Assembly (NCBI GenBank): GCA_020831895.1
Contig: JAFIFS010000046.1
Location: 1 to 64,000 of the forward strand
Reading direction: 5' to 3'
Length of the DNA: 64,000 bases
DNA from: Chromatiales bacterium
GTDB lineage: Bacteria > Pseudomonadota > Gammaproteobacteria > Steroidobacterales > GCA-2729495
In this document: one piece after another, positions 51,783-60,672 of the stretch
Numbering within the stretch: the stretch's first letter is position 1
How the letters are laid out: each line of letters begins with the position of its first letter
Notes under the pieces: model-generated
What the model saw: the letters and a program-made list of their open reading frames with translations, nothing else
What the model was told of the DNA's origin: nothing
The model's database searches: none
Program-made: the position numbers and the translations under genes

Positions 51783-52772
51783 ATGACCGATCAGACCAAC
51801 TACCGGGAGCTGGGCCCGGCGCAGATTCTCGACGCAGTGGACTCACTGGGCCTGCGCAGCGACGGCCGCCTGCTGCCGCTCAACAGCTACGAAAACCGCG
51901 TTTACCGGGTGGGCATCGAGGAGGGGCAGCCCATCGTGGTGAAGTTCTACCGGCCAGGCAGGTGGAGCGACGAGGCGATCCTCGAGGAGCACGCGTTTGC
52001 CGCAGAACTCGCCGGCGACGAGCTGCCCGTGGTGGCGCCGCTGGCACACGAGGGAAGGACTCTGCACCACGCGCAGGGATTCAGGTTTGCAGTCAGCCCA
52101 TGCCGTGGCGGACACGCACCGGAACTCGACCGCAGCGAGCTGCTCCTCCAGCTCGGACGGCTGGTCGCAAGGATTCACCTGCATGGCGCAAGACGGCAGC
52201 GCTTCCGGCACCGCCCGCGGCTGTCGCTTGAGACGCATGGCAGGATCCCGGCCAGATTCCTGCTCGAGAGAGAATTCATCCCGGCCGAGCTCTCGAGGGT
52301 CTACAGCGGCCTGTGCGGCCACCTCTTCCAGCTGGTCGGGGCCTGCCTCGACCGGGCGGGCACATCGAGAGAGATCTGCCTGCACGGGGACTTTCACCCG
52401 GGTAATGTCCTGGTGGATGGTGAACGCCTGCATATCGTCGACCTGGACGACTCGATGAGCGGACCCGCGATTCAGGACCTCTGGATGTTTCTCTCCGGCG
52501 GGCGGTCCGAGCAGATTCCCCAGCTGGCCGCATTGCTGGCCGGCTACACGGAATTCCGGGCATTCGATGCCCGCGAACTGCACCTTGTGGAAGCGCTGCG
52601 CACGCTGCGCATGATCCACTATGCTGCCTGGCTGGCAAGGCGCCACGAGGAGCCGGCATTCAAGCAGGCCTTCCCCTGGTTCAACACGCCGCGGTACTGG
52701 GATGAACACATACTGGCCCTGCGCGAGCAGGCCTCGTTGATGGAGGAACCACCACTGCCATGGCAAGCATGA
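51783..52772 (+). CDS. srkA: Stress response kinase SrkA (YihE)
   Basis: A 329-residue cytosolic Ser/Thr kinase of the aminoglycoside-phosphotransferase fold that protects cells during stress. Landmarks: LNSYENRVYRVGIEEGQPIVVKFYRPGRW (ATP Lys near residue 57), the catalytic loop CLHGDFHPGNVL near residue 202 and the metal motif IVDLDDSMSGPAIQDLWMF near 220. Length and motifs are those of YihE. ATG at 51783 is the start; longer in-frame extensions run into the divergent gene. It is followed 22 bases later by the VOC gene, possibly an operon. Confidence 0.95.
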   Translation: MTDQTNYRELGPAQILDAVDSLGLRSDGRLLPLNSYENRVYRVGIEEGQPIVVKFYRPGRWSDEAILEEHAFAAELAGDELPVVAPLAHEGRTLHHAQGFRFAVSPCRGGHAPELDRSELLLQLGRLVARIHLHGARRQRFRHRPRLSLETHGRIPARFLLEREFIPAELSRVYSGLCGHLFQLVGACLDRAGTSREICLHGDFHPGNVLVDGERLHIVDLDDSMSGPAIQDLWMFLSGGRSEQIPQLAALLAGYTEFRAFDARELHLVEALRTLRMIHYAAWLARRHEEPAFKQAFPWFNTPRYWDEHILALREQASLMEEPPLPWQA

Positions 52773-52794
52773 CCCGTCACCGGACGACAGGCCA

Positions 52795-53784
52795 GTGAGC
52801 ACCGGGCAAGGCATTCCGGTCGGCGTCACCGCCCCGGCCTCCCGCTGGGCATCCGAGCACAGGCGCGAGGGCAGGCATACGGGCCGCAGGCTGCTGCGGC
52901 ATATCGCGATCATTACCCACTGCGTCGCAGACATCGGGCTTGCGGAGTCGAGCTGGTCGGAGTGGCTGGGTTACCGGACCGTGGCCAGTGGCCGGCTCGG
53001 CGACGCCTTGTGCAGGGCCTGGGACAGCCCGGCGGCAGCAGGCTCGCGCTGGCGCCTGATGCAGCCAGCCAGCGGTGCCAACTGCCTGATCCGATTCATA
53101 GAGAGTCCTGCGGCGGAGCTTGTGCACAGCCAGGGATGGAACGCGACCGAGCTGCTGGTCCAGGATCCCGACAGCCTCGCGCGGCAGCTGGCTGACGGCT
53201 CGCCATTCAGCATTCTTGGGGGACCGTGCGACCTGTATCCGCAGGCTCGTGCACCACGGGCGATGCAGACACGGGGCCCGAATGGAGAGCTGGTGTACTT
53301 CACGCGCATACTCCCCGGGGGCAGCCGATATGGCATGAAGGGCGCGCGCTCGCCGGTGGACAGAGCGTTCATCGTGACCACCGGCGGCCCGTCGCTGGAG
53401 GCCATGCAGGACTTCTACGCCGGGGAAATGGGCCTGCGGGTGATGGACCGGATGCCCTTCCTCAACCCGATCATGGCCGATGCGTGCGGGGTCTCGCCAC
53501 GAACGGTCTTTCCGACCTCGGTGGCACGGATACCCGGGCGCAGCTTCCTCGTGGAGATGGACGAATACCCCGAGCAGATCCCGCTGCGGAAAACCCCCGA
53601 TGGCGGCCTGCCGCCCGGCATGGCGATGGTCGCCTTCGAGCTGCAGACGTTGACAGGGCTGGACCTGCCCCTGCGAAGCCCGCCGACTGCGGTCGAAGAA
53701 CCACCCTACGCCGGACGGCGTGTTTCCGTAACCCGGGGCGCCGCGGGGGAATGGCTGGAGCTTATCGAGGGACTGAGCGGCTGA
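52795..53784 (+). CDS. VOC-family protein (glyoxalase/dioxygenase-like), two-domain
   Basis: A 329-residue protein with two vicinal-oxygen-chelate modules. The first begins near residue 34 (LRHIAIITHCVADIGLAESSWSEWLGY) and ends with ANCLIRFIESP; the second begins near 185 (VDRAFIVTTGGPSLEAMQDFYAGEMGL) and ends with SVTRGAAGEWLELIE, where the final Glu may be a metal ligand. Not all canonical His/Glu ligands are visible, so the activity is uncertain; isomerase, ring-cleaving dioxygenase or binding roles remain possible. Start GTG at 52795. Confidence 0.8.
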   Translation: MSTGQGIPVGVTAPASRWASEHRREGRHTGRRLLRHIAIITHCVADIGLAESSWSEWLGYRTVASGRLGDALCRAWDSPAAAGSRWRLMQPASGANCLIRFIESPAAELVHSQGWNATELLVQDPDSLARQLADGSPFSILGGPCDLYPQARAPRAMQTRGPNGELVYFTRILPGGSRYGMKGARSPVDRAFIVTTGGPSLEAMQDFYAGEMGLRVMDRMPFLNPIMADACGVSPRTVFPTSVARIPGRSFLVEMDEYPEQIPLRKTPDGGLPPGMAMVAFELQTLTGLDLPLRSPPTAVEEPPYAGRRVSVTRGAAGEWLELIEGLSG

Positions 53785-53804
53785 GCGGTGGGCCTGCGCC
53801 AGGC

Positions 53805-54323
53805 TTATGGCCTGCGGATCACGCCACACGCAATGCGCGGACCGGCATCGCCGGCCGGGTCCGTGACGTGATCATCGGGGCCTGCATGGATCACGAGGGA
53901 CGTGCCCTCGCCCTCAAGCAGGCCGTTGGCAGCGCCGGGCAGCAAGGAGACGAAGGTGTTGTACACCTCGACCTTGAGTTCACCGGAAGCCGGCACGTGC
54001 AGGTTCGGCATGTCGCCCGCATGCGGGCCCTCTGGCGAGGCGAGACCATGGCGGACGCCGGCAGGATTGAAATGCCCGCCTGCACTGAGGAAGGGCGGTT
54101 CACAGACCCCCTTCTCATGGACATGAAACGCAAGGCTGCCCTCGGGCAGGCCGTAGAGCGTCGCCTCAAGCAGTACGCCACCGGGCAGCTGGCGCAGCGT
54201 TACCATCCCGTGCGACTCGCCTTCCAGTCCCGTCATTGCCGCATGAGCCACCGGGGCATCTGCGTCGGCGGGCAGGGCCATAGGCAAAAGCACGAGCAGC
54301 AGCGCCGGAAGACGTTTCAGCAT
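53805..54323 (-). CDS. sodC: Cu/Zn superoxide dismutase, periplasmic
   Basis: A 172-residue exported enzyme converting superoxide to hydrogen peroxide. A signal peptide (LPALLLVLLPMALPADA) precedes the mature beta-barrel. Copper/zinc ligands are visible: AFHVHEKGVC (two His), SAGGHFNPAGVRHG (His pair), GPHAGDMPNL (His, Asp) and LVIHAGPDDH (His). Two Cys (in KGVCEP and IACGVI) can form the structural disulfide. It faces VOC convergently and is divergent from the CPBP gene. Confidence 0.95.
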   Translation of the reverse strand: MLKRLPALLLVLLPMALPADADAPVAHAAMTGLEGESHGMVTLRQLPGGVLLEATLYGLPEGSLAFHVHEKGVCEPPFLSAGGHFNPAGVRHGLASPEGPHAGDMPNLHVPASGELKVEVYNTFVSLLPGAANGLLEGEGTSLVIHAGPDDHVTDPAGDAGPRIACGVIRRP

Positions 54324-54415
54324 GATCAGAGACCCTGTGGTTGCAGCAAGGCTGTCAGGTTAGTGACTCACCCCGGGCAACGCAACGCTGCGCAGCCACC
54401 CTGCGGAGCCAGGCG

Positions 54416-55186
54416 GTGAACGGAGCTGCGGCATCGCGGCGGCAAACGGGCTGGTGGCTGCACCTGGGCCTGCTCGGCGCCTACCCGGTCGCGATCGGGC
54501 TGGTCGGCTGGCAGCAGGCCCGTGCCGCGGCCGGTCCGGCGCTGCCAGCCAGCGGCGGCCCGCTGCTGTTCGCGCTGGGCATCGAGATGATGTTGTTCTC
54601 CGCCGTGTTCGGGACCGCATGGATAGCCTCCCGCGCATCGGGCGACCAGCTGCTGCTGCGCTGGCCGGGCTGGCGCAGCGCTGCCTGGCAGGGACTGGCC
54701 TGGTCGGTCGCGCTGCGTCTTGGCCTTGGATCACTTGTAATGGCAGCAGCCTTTCTGGCCCGGCTGGCCGGCCACGACCCGCTGGTCGTCACCGACGCAC
54801 TGCAGCCGGATACGGAGCAGCTGGTCGACATCAGCGCGCTGTCTGCCGATCCGGTCTACCTGCTGGTGAACATGACGGTGGTCAGCTTCGTCGTCGCCGG
54901 GCTGCGCGAAGAACTCTGGCGCGCCGGCATGCTGGCGGCGCTGGGCGTACTGTTTCCCAATGCCTGGAACAGCGCTGCGGGCCGGGCCGCAGGCGTGCTT
55001 CTGGTCGCGCTGCTGTTCGGGCTCGGGCACCTCGCCCAGGGCTGGGGTGGCGTGCTGCTGACCACACTGCTCGGCGCCGCGCTTGGTGCAATCATGGTCT
55101 TTCACCGCTCACTCTGGCAGGCGGTCTTTGCTCACGGTTTCTTCAATGCGACCAGCTTCCTGCTGCTGCGCATGCTGCCGCCCTGA
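54416..55186 (+). CDS. CPBP (Abi) family intramembrane metalloprotease
   Basis: An inner membrane protein of about 256 residues with roughly seven helices. The CPBP signatures are present in order: GLREELWRAGMLAALG (EExxR-type first motif, near residue 160), FGLGHLAQGWGG (second, His) and FAHGFFNATSF (third, His and Asn). Such proteins are Rce1-like proteases or self-immunity factors for bacteriocins; nothing nearby indicates a bacteriocin. GTG at 54416 with GGAG upstream is the favoured start; an in-frame TTG at 54341 is possible. Confidence 0.85.
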   Translation: MNGAAASRRQTGWWLHLGLLGAYPVAIGLVGWQQARAAAGPALPASGGPLLFALGIEMMLFSAVFGTAWIASRASGDQLLLRWPGWRSAAWQGLAWSVALRLGLGSLVMAAAFLARLAGHDPLVVTDALQPDTEQLVDISALSADPVYLLVNMTVVSFVVAGLREELWRAGMLAALGVLFPNAWNSAAGRAAGVLLVALLFGLGHLAQGWGGVLLTTLLGAALGAIMVFHRSLWQAVFAHGFFNATSFLLLRMLPP

Positions 55187-55258
55187 GCATCTTGAGCAGC
55201 CTGTTGCCGTATCATGGCGGCCTGGCCGCAACGCGGAACGCGGCCCGGGACAAGCACC

Positions 55259-57187
55259 ATGATCCTGCTACGCATGGAAGACATCTGCCTCGCCTTCGGC
55301 GACCAGCCCCTGCTGGTCGAGGCGGCGTTCACGATCGAGGCGGGCGAACGCGTCTGCCTCATTGGCCGCAACGGCGCGGGCAAGACCTCGCTCTTCCGAC
55401 TGATCACCGGCACGCTGCAGCCCGACAGCGGCGTCGTGGAACGGCGCAACGACCTGCGCATCAGCCAGCTGGACCAGCAGCTGCCTGCCGCCGGCTCCTC
55501 AACCGTGCGCGAACTGGTCGCTACAGGCCTGGACAGCCTGCGCGAAATCATTGACCAGTACGAGGCGCTGGCCTCACGCGCATCGACCCCGCGCGAGCTG
55601 CACGAGCTTGAAGCCCTGCAGCAACGCCTCGATGCCGAGGGGGGCTGGAATATCGAACAACGCATCGACACGATGCTGACCGAGCTCGGCCTCCCCGGGG
55701 AAAAGCGCCTGAGCGAACTCTCCGGCGGCTGGCGCCGGCGTGTCGCCCTGGCCCGGGCACTGGTCAGCCGCCCGGACTTGCTGCTGCTCGACGAGCCAAC
55801 CAATCATCTGGACCTGAGCACGATCGAGTGGCTCGAGCAGACCGTGCGCGGCTACCAGGGCAGCGTGCTTTTCATCACGCATGACCGCGCATTCCTTGAC
55901 CGTCTCGCAACCCGGATCGTCGAACTGGACCGGGGCCGTCTACTGAGCTGGCCCGGCAACTACCGCAGCTTTCTCCGGCGCAAGGAAGAGGCTCTGGACG
56001 ACGAAGCCACCCAAAACGCCCGCTTCGACCGGAAACTGGCCGAAGAGGAAGCCTGGATCCGGCAGGGCATCAAGGCCCGCCGCCACCGCAACCAGAACCG
56101 CGTGCGGGCACTGATGCAGATGCGCGAGGAGCGCGCGCGGCGGCTGGCGCCGCAGGGCCGGGCTCACATCTCGATCGACGAGGCGGAGCAGTCCGGCCGC
56201 AAGGTCATCACAGCGCGCAATGTCAGTCACGGCTATGGCGATGAACTGCTGATACGCGATTTCTCCTGTCGCATACGGCGCGGAGACCGCGTCGGGCTGA
56301 TCGGCAACAACGGCGTCGGCAAGAGCACGCTGCTTCGCATCCTGATGGGAGAGATTACGCCCCGCTTCGGCACTGTGCAGCTGGGCACCAACCTGCAGGT
56401 GGGCTACTTCGACCAGCTGCGGGCAGACCTCGATCTCGAGAAGACGGTGGCCGAGGTGGTCGGTGACGGACGCGACTATGTAGAGATCAATGGTGGCCGT
56501 CGCCATGTCATCGGCTACCTCAAGGGATTCCTTTTCAGCCCGAAGCGGGCCCTGCAGCCAGTCAAAGCCCTCTCCGGGGGGGAGCGCAACCGGATCATCC
56601 TCGCGCGACTGTTCGCGACACCGACCAACCTGCTGGTGCTGGACGAACCGACCAACGACCTGGATGTCGAGACCCTGGAGGTCCTCGAGGACCGCCTGGC
56701 CGAGTACAGCGGCACGCTGATAGCCGTCAGCCATGACCGGGAATTTCTCGACAATGTCGTGACCAGCACGCTGGTCTTCGAGGACGACGGGATGGTGCGC
56801 GAATACGTCGGCGGCTACAGCGACTGGCTGCGACAGGGCCGCGGACTGGCCAGTGAGGACCAGGTCCGCCGCGGGGCGACGGCGGGACGCGGCGGAAACG
56901 AACGGCGGGGTGGGCAACGCCCGAACAAGCTCAGCTACAAGCTGCAGCGCGAGCTGGACGGGCTGCCACGCCGGATCGAGGCACTCGAGAGCCGGGTGGC
57001 GGACCTGCAGGCAATGACAGCCGACCCCGGATTCTATGAACGTCCGGGGAGCGAGACCGGGGCAGCGCTGGAGGCGCTGGCCAAGGCCACGGCGGAGCTC
57101 GAAGGTCTGACCAGCCGCTGGGTGGAACTGGAAGACCAGCGCAGCCAGATCTCCGACAGCGCATCGGCGAGTCCCGGCTCACCATGA
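55259..57187 (+). CDS. uup: ABC-F ATPase Uup
   Basis: A 642-residue soluble ATPase with two ABC domains and no membrane segment, acting on ribosomes. Domain 1: LIGRNGAGKTSLFRLI (Walker A), LSGGWRRRVALARAL (signature), LLLLDEPTNHLDL (Walker B). Domain 2: LIGNNGVGKSTLLRIL, LSGGERNRIILARL, LLVLDEPTNDLDV. The linker (residues about 225-300) and the C-terminal coiled coil (KLQRELDGLPRRIEALESRVADLQ) are the Uup type. ATG at 55259 begins MILLRMEDICLAFG, the usual N-terminus. The stop overlaps the start of the phosphoesterase gene by 4 bases (ATGA). Confidence 0.95.
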   Translation: MILLRMEDICLAFGDQPLLVEAAFTIEAGERVCLIGRNGAGKTSLFRLITGTLQPDSGVVERRNDLRISQLDQQLPAAGSSTVRELVATGLDSLREIIDQYEALASRASTPRELHELEALQQRLDAEGGWNIEQRIDTMLTELGLPGEKRLSELSGGWRRRVALARALVSRPDLLLLDEPTNHLDLSTIEWLEQTVRGYQGSVLFITHDRAFLDRLATRIVELDRGRLLSWPGNYRSFLRRKEEALDDEATQNARFDRKLAEEEAWIRQGIKARRHRNQNRVRALMQMREERARRLAPQGRAHISIDEAEQSGRKVITARNVSHGYGDELLIRDFSCRIRRGDRVGLIGNNGVGKSTLLRILMGEITPRFGTVQLGTNLQVGYFDQLRADLDLEKTVAEVVGDGRDYVEINGGRRHVIGYLKGFLFSPKRALQPVKALSGGERNRIILARLFATPTNLLVLDEPTNDLDVETLEVLEDRLAEYSGTLIAVSHDREFLDNVVTSTLVFEDDGMVREYVGGYSDWLRQGRGLASEDQVRRGATAGRGGNERRGGQRPNKLSYKLQRELDGLPRRIEALESRVADLQAMTADPGFYERPGSETGAALEALAKATAELEGLTSRWVELEDQRSQISDSASASPGSP

Positions 57188-58212
57188 GCCTGGTCGGCCG
57201 GCTGCCGGCCGGACCTCTCGACATCATCGGCGACGTGCACGGGGAAATCGATGCGCTGAGGCCCCTGCTGGCCAGGCTTGGCTACCCGCCGGACGGCGCA
57301 CACCCGGAGGGAAGACGGCTGGTGTTTCTCGGTGACCTGGTCGATCGCGGCCCGGAGAGCACGGCGGTCCTCGACCTCGTGATCAGGCTGTCCTCGGCGG
57401 GACACGCGCACTGCGTGCTGGGCAACCACGAGCTCAGCCTGTTGCGCGGGCTGCGCAAGGACGGTAACGACTGGTTCTTTGACGGGAACGGTGAAGCTGA
57501 CCGGCAGCGGCGGCGGCGCCAGCTGCGCTTCCTCGCCGGGCTGCCGCTCGTGCTGGAAAGGCCCGGGCTGCGCGTGGTTCATGCATGCTGGAACGCCCAC
57601 GCGATCGCGGCGGTACGGGAAGCGGGGGAGCTGGATGCTGCCCGGCTCCACGACACCATGGCCCGTGATGCCAGCATCGATGACCCGGCCCTGCTCGCGC
57701 AGCTCAGGGGCGAACATACGGCCTACGGACGCTGCCTTCGTGACCCGGACTGGCGTCCGGTATATCTCCCGGCCCTTGCGGCGGCCGATGTCCGCTACCA
57801 GATGAGCAACCCGGTCCGGGTACTGACCTCGGGCGAGGAAGCGGAATCAGGCAAACCATTCTGGGCCAGCGGTCGCTGGCGTATGCTCCGGCGCGTAGCC
57901 TGGTGGGGGCGCTACCGCGACCCCGTGCCTGTCATCATCGGGCATTACTGGCGTAGATGGAATGAAGCAGCACCGCTGCTGGACGAGCGTTTCGGCCCGG
58001 ACATCTTCGCTGGAGTGGAGCCGCACCAGTGGATGGGTCCATTGCGCAACGTCTACTGCGTGGACTTCAGCGCGGGCTCCCGGGCGAGCGAGCGGCGGAG
58101 CGGTCAGCTGAGCTTTGCCGGAAGGCTGGCCGCGCTGCGGGTACCGGAGTGGGAAGTTGTCCACGATGAAGGTGAGCGCGCCATGATCGGGCCCCCGGGC
58201 GGCGCCGTCTAG
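57184..58212 (+). CDS. Calcineurin-like metallophosphoesterase (PPP type)
   Basis: A 342-residue protein with the PPP-family metal motifs: LDIIGDVHGEID (D-x-H, near residue 13), LVFLGDLVDRGPES (GDxVDRG, near 43), and CVLGNHELSLL (GNHE, near 79), followed by two late His sites (VVHACWNAH and VIIGHYW). It should hydrolyse phosphate esters; protein, nucleotide or diadenosine tetraphosphate substrates are all possible. It is coupled to uup by ATGA, and the C-terminal third is longer than in PrpE-like phosphatases. Confidence 0.88.
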   Translation: MSLVGRLPAGPLDIIGDVHGEIDALRPLLARLGYPPDGAHPEGRRLVFLGDLVDRGPESTAVLDLVIRLSSAGHAHCVLGNHELSLLRGLRKDGNDWFFDGNGEADRQRRRRQLRFLAGLPLVLERPGLRVVHACWNAHAIAAVREAGELDAARLHDTMARDASIDDPALLAQLRGEHTAYGRCLRDPDWRPVYLPALAAADVRYQMSNPVRVLTSGEEAESGKPFWASGRWRMLRRVAWWGRYRDPVPVIIGHYWRRWNEAAPLLDERFGPDIFAGVEPHQWMGPLRNVYCVDFSAGSRASERRSGQLSFAGRLAALRVPEWEVVHDEGERAMIGPPGGAV

Positions 58213-58567
58213 GCCCCGCGGCTGCGAACGCGGCGTGCCGGTTCGCCCCTCGGCGAGCGGCGCGCCGAATCTCGAAAAAGATGAGCCGGGCTGCCTATAC
58301 TTGATCATCACCGCTGTTGATCCCGGGTGCGACCGGCCCCTGCAGTCCCGGCCTGGCCGCCTTCGCGGAGCACCGGCGGCAGTCCCCGGGCCAGAGCACC
58401 GGCCGGAATCGCTTTATTCGGCAGGAATTCCGGTCTAGCATTCGGCGCTTTGCGTCGCGCCCGGGAGCCGCACCGGGCTGGTTTACCGCGCAGTCGCGGT
58501 GGGGCGCGCACACTGCGGGACCCGGTGTCCACAGGGATTTTGGCGTTGAGCGGTTCGGGAGTGTGAC
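58213..58567. other. Intergenic region upstream of the mrp operon
   Basis: 355 bases without a convincing gene. A TATACT at 58296-58301 could be a -10 box (a weak TCGAAA lies at -35 spacing), which would give a leader of about 260 bases before mrpE. GGGAG near 58560 serves mrpE. No terminator or clear palindrome was found. The ORFs that cross it are Arg/Pro-rich noise in both strands. Confidence 0.4.
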
Positions 58568-59053
58568 GTGTCAAGGTACGTGTTCAGTCTGACGTTGCTG
58601 CTGACGATCGTCTGGCTCCTGTTTTCAGGCATGTGGACCTACGTGATCATCCTGTCGCTCGGAGCGGCCTCGGTGCTCGTGACCGTGTGGCTGGTCGGCC
58701 GGATGAATCTGCTGGGGCGTGACAGCGAGGCGTTCCACATGCTCCCGGCAGCGCTGCGTTACTGGCCGTGGCTGATGGGCCAGATCGTGCTGGCAAACCT
58801 GGATGTCGCGCGGCGCATCTTCCGGGGTCCAGCGTCGATCGACCCGCGGATCGCGCGCGTGCGCACACTGCAGCAGACGCATGTTGGCCGTACCATAATG
58901 GCCAACTCGATCACCCTCACGCCGGGCACGGTCACCCTTAAGGTGACCGAGCAGGAGATCGAGTATTACGCACTGACAGCAGAGGCAGTCGAAGACCTCG
59001 AGACAGGCGAGATGAACCGCCGCTCGCTGCGGTTCGAAGAGGACCTGTCATGA
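58568..59053 (+). CDS. mrpE: Mrp cation/H+ antiporter subunit E
   Basis: A 161-residue inner membrane subunit. Two N-terminal helices (LTLLLTIVWLLFSGMWTYVIILSLG) precede LVGRMNLLGRDSEAFH and a cytosolic ferredoxin-like part (SITLTPGTVTLKVTEQEIEYYAL) typical of MrpE. Start is GTG at 58568 with GGGAG 6 bases upstream. Its stop overlaps the mrpF start (ATGA). It opens the operon; order E-F-G then a MrpA-C-like gene, B, C, D, D matches the short Mrp cluster of proteobacteria. Confidence 0.93.
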   Translation: MSRYVFSLTLLLTIVWLLFSGMWTYVIILSLGAASVLVTVWLVGRMNLLGRDSEAFHMLPAALRYWPWLMGQIVLANLDVARRIFRGPASIDPRIARVRTLQQTHVGRTIMANSITLTPGTVTLKVTEQEIEYYALTAEAVEDLETGEMNRRSLRFEEDLS

Positions 59054-59349
59054 TGTTCTTCGCGGTGGCACTGGCGATCCTGTTTACCCTCGGACTCGCG
59101 CTGGCGCGGGCGTTCATCGGACCGACGATCCATGATCGCATCCTTGCAGTCAACGTCGTCGGCACCAAGGCCGTGCTCATGATTGCGGTGGTCGGGTTCA
59201 TCGTCGGGCGGCCCGAGTTCATAGACATCGCCATCGTTTACGCACTGCTGAACTACATCGGCATCATCGCCGTGCTGCGTGTATTCGAGTCAGGCAGCCT
59301 GGCCGCCGAGCCGGTCGAAGAGCCCGAGCAGGCCAGGAGAGGCCGATGA
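59050..59349 (+). CDS. mrpF: Mrp cation/H+ antiporter subunit F
   Basis: A 99-residue inner membrane subunit with three helices (FFAVALAILFTLGLALARAFIG, VGTKAVLMIAVVGFIVG, IAIVYALLNYIGIIAVL). RAFIGPTIHDRILAVNVVGTKA is the conserved MrpF segment, with the Asp in the loop after helix 1. Overlaps mrpE and mrpG by 4 bases each. Confidence 0.93.
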   Translation: MMFFAVALAILFTLGLALARAFIGPTIHDRILAVNVVGTKAVLMIAVVGFIVGRPEFIDIAIVYALLNYIGIIAVLRVFESGSLAAEPVEEPEQARRGR

Positions 59350-59678
59350 TCGGCGTGGTACTCGACATACTGAGCTGGTCCCTGCTGATGTCCGGTTCCG
59401 CGCTGCTGGTCATCGGCGGGATCGGCCTGATCCGGATGCCGGACTTCTACTCGCGAATCCAGGCCGCAGGACTCACCGACACCCTGTGCTCGATCCTGAT
59501 CCTGCTCGGGCTGACCCTGCAGGCCGACAGCATTCCGCTCGCGGCGAAACTTCTGTTCACGCTGGCTTTTCTGCTGTTTACCGGCCCGACCGCGGCCCAT
59601 GCACTGGCCAAGGCGGCGCGGCATGACGGGCTCGAGCCCTGGCGTCGTGCGCCGGGAGGTGCGTCATCGAAGCGCTGA
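59346..59678 (+). CDS. mrpG: Mrp cation/H+ antiporter subunit G
   Basis: A 110-residue inner membrane subunit. Helix 1 is LLMSGSALLVIGGIGLIRMPDFYSRIQAAG, which holds the MrpG core (GxiGxxRmPDxysRxHAAG); two further helices follow (LCSILILLGLTL and LLFTLAFLLFTGPTAAHAL). Its stop lies inside the next gene, which begins 12 bases before it. Confidence 0.93.
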   Translation: MIGVVLDILSWSLLMSGSALLVIGGIGLIRMPDFYSRIQAAGLTDTLCSILILLGLTLQADSIPLAAKLLFTLAFLLFTGPTAAHALAKAARHDGLEPWRRAPGGASSKR

Positions 59679-60253
59679 TTGGCATCGTTCTGCTGACGTT
59701 TCTCGCGATTATCGCGGTGGCCATCGTGCGCATCCGGAACCTGCTGGCGGTGACGATGCTGACCGGCATATACAGCCTCATCGTCGCCGTCCTGTTCGTG
59801 CTGCTGGACGCACCGGACGTGGCGCTGACCGAGGCCGCCGTCGGAGCCGGCCTGATGGTGATCCTCATGCTGGGCACCATCGCCCTGACCACGCAGGAGG
59901 AGCGGCGCCAAAGCATGAGGCACAACCTGCTCGCCCTGGTGGTGGTGGCCATCACCGGTGCCGCCCTGATTTACGCCACACTGGACATGCCACTTTTTGG
60001 TGACCCTGAAGCACCGGCACATGTCCACCTGTCGCCACGGTTCACTCAGGAATCGCCGGACGAGATCGGCATCCCCAACATGGTTACCTCGGTGCTGGCC
60101 AGCTACCGCGGTATCGATACGCTGGGCGAGGCGGTGGTGGTGTTTGCCGCCGCTGTGGGCGTACTGCTCGTGCTCGGCACCGGTGCGGTACGCGGGCGTG
60201 GGCACGGTAATCGAGGGCGGGCACGCCGCGAGGACCAGGACGAAGCGCCATGA
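59666..60253 (+). CDS. MrpA C-terminal-like subunit (MbhD/MbhE-type), non-canonical start
   Basis: A membrane protein of about 195 residues corresponding to the C-terminal part of MrpA, here a separate gene: IGIVLLTFLAIIAVAIVRIRNLLAVTML, DAPDVALTEAAVGAGLMVILML and later MVTSVLASYRGIDTLGEAVVV match DUF4040/MbhD and MbhE. The frame needs a start near 59666 to include helix 1. That codon is ATC, placed 6 bases after an excellent GGGAGG at 59654-59659; no ATG, GTG or TTG occurs between the upstream stop at 59624 and GTG at 59717, which would cut off the first helix. A rare start or a base error is implied. Confidence 0.85.
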   Translation: MEALIGIVLLTFLAIIAVAIVRIRNLLAVTMLTGIYSLIVAVLFVLLDAPDVALTEAAVGAGLMVILMLGTIALTTQEERRQSMRHNLLALVVVAITGAALIYATLDMPLFGDPEAPAHVHLSPRFTQESPDEIGIPNMVTSVLASYRGIDTLGEAVVVFAAAVGVLLVLGTGAVRGRGHGNRGRARREDQDEAP

Positions 60254-60672
60254 ACCGTTACATCGTCCTGAGGGTCATCACTTCCCTGATGATCCCCATC
60301 ATCCTGATCTACGCCTTCTATGTGCAGTTCCACGGCGAGTACAGCCCGGGCGGTGGCTTCCAGGCGGGCATCGTGTTCACGGCGGCTTTCGTGATCTATA
60401 CGCTCCTCTACGGGCTGGAATCGGCGCAGCGTGCCATTCCGCCCGAGGCAGCGCATGCGCTGTCCGCGATCGGGGTGCTCCTGTTCGCCGCCTTCGGCTT
60501 CGCGAGCATCCTGCTCGGCGGCAATTTCCTCGAGTACAAGGTGCTGCTCCCGAACGACCAGGCGGGCGAGACCTTCGGCATCATCGGGATCGAGCTTGGC
60601 GTCGGCATCACCGTGGCGGCGGTGGGCCTGACGCTCTTCTACTCCTTCGCTGGCCGGAGGGGCGGCGAATGA
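60250..60672 (+). CDS. mrpB: Mrp cation/H+ antiporter subunit B
   Basis: A 140-residue inner membrane subunit with four helices. YVQFHGEYSPGGGFQAGIVFTAAFVIYTLLYG is the MnhB signature (HGxxxPGGGFQAG). Overlaps the preceding gene (ATGA) and the next start by 4 bases. Part of the core antiporter with MrpC and MrpD. Confidence 0.94.
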   Translation: MNRYIVLRVITSLMIPIILIYAFYVQFHGEYSPGGGFQAGIVFTAAFVIYTLLYGLESAQRAIPPEAAHALSAIGVLLFAAFGFASILLGGNFLEYKVLLPNDQAGETFGIIGIELGVGITVAAVGLTLFYSFAGRRGGE

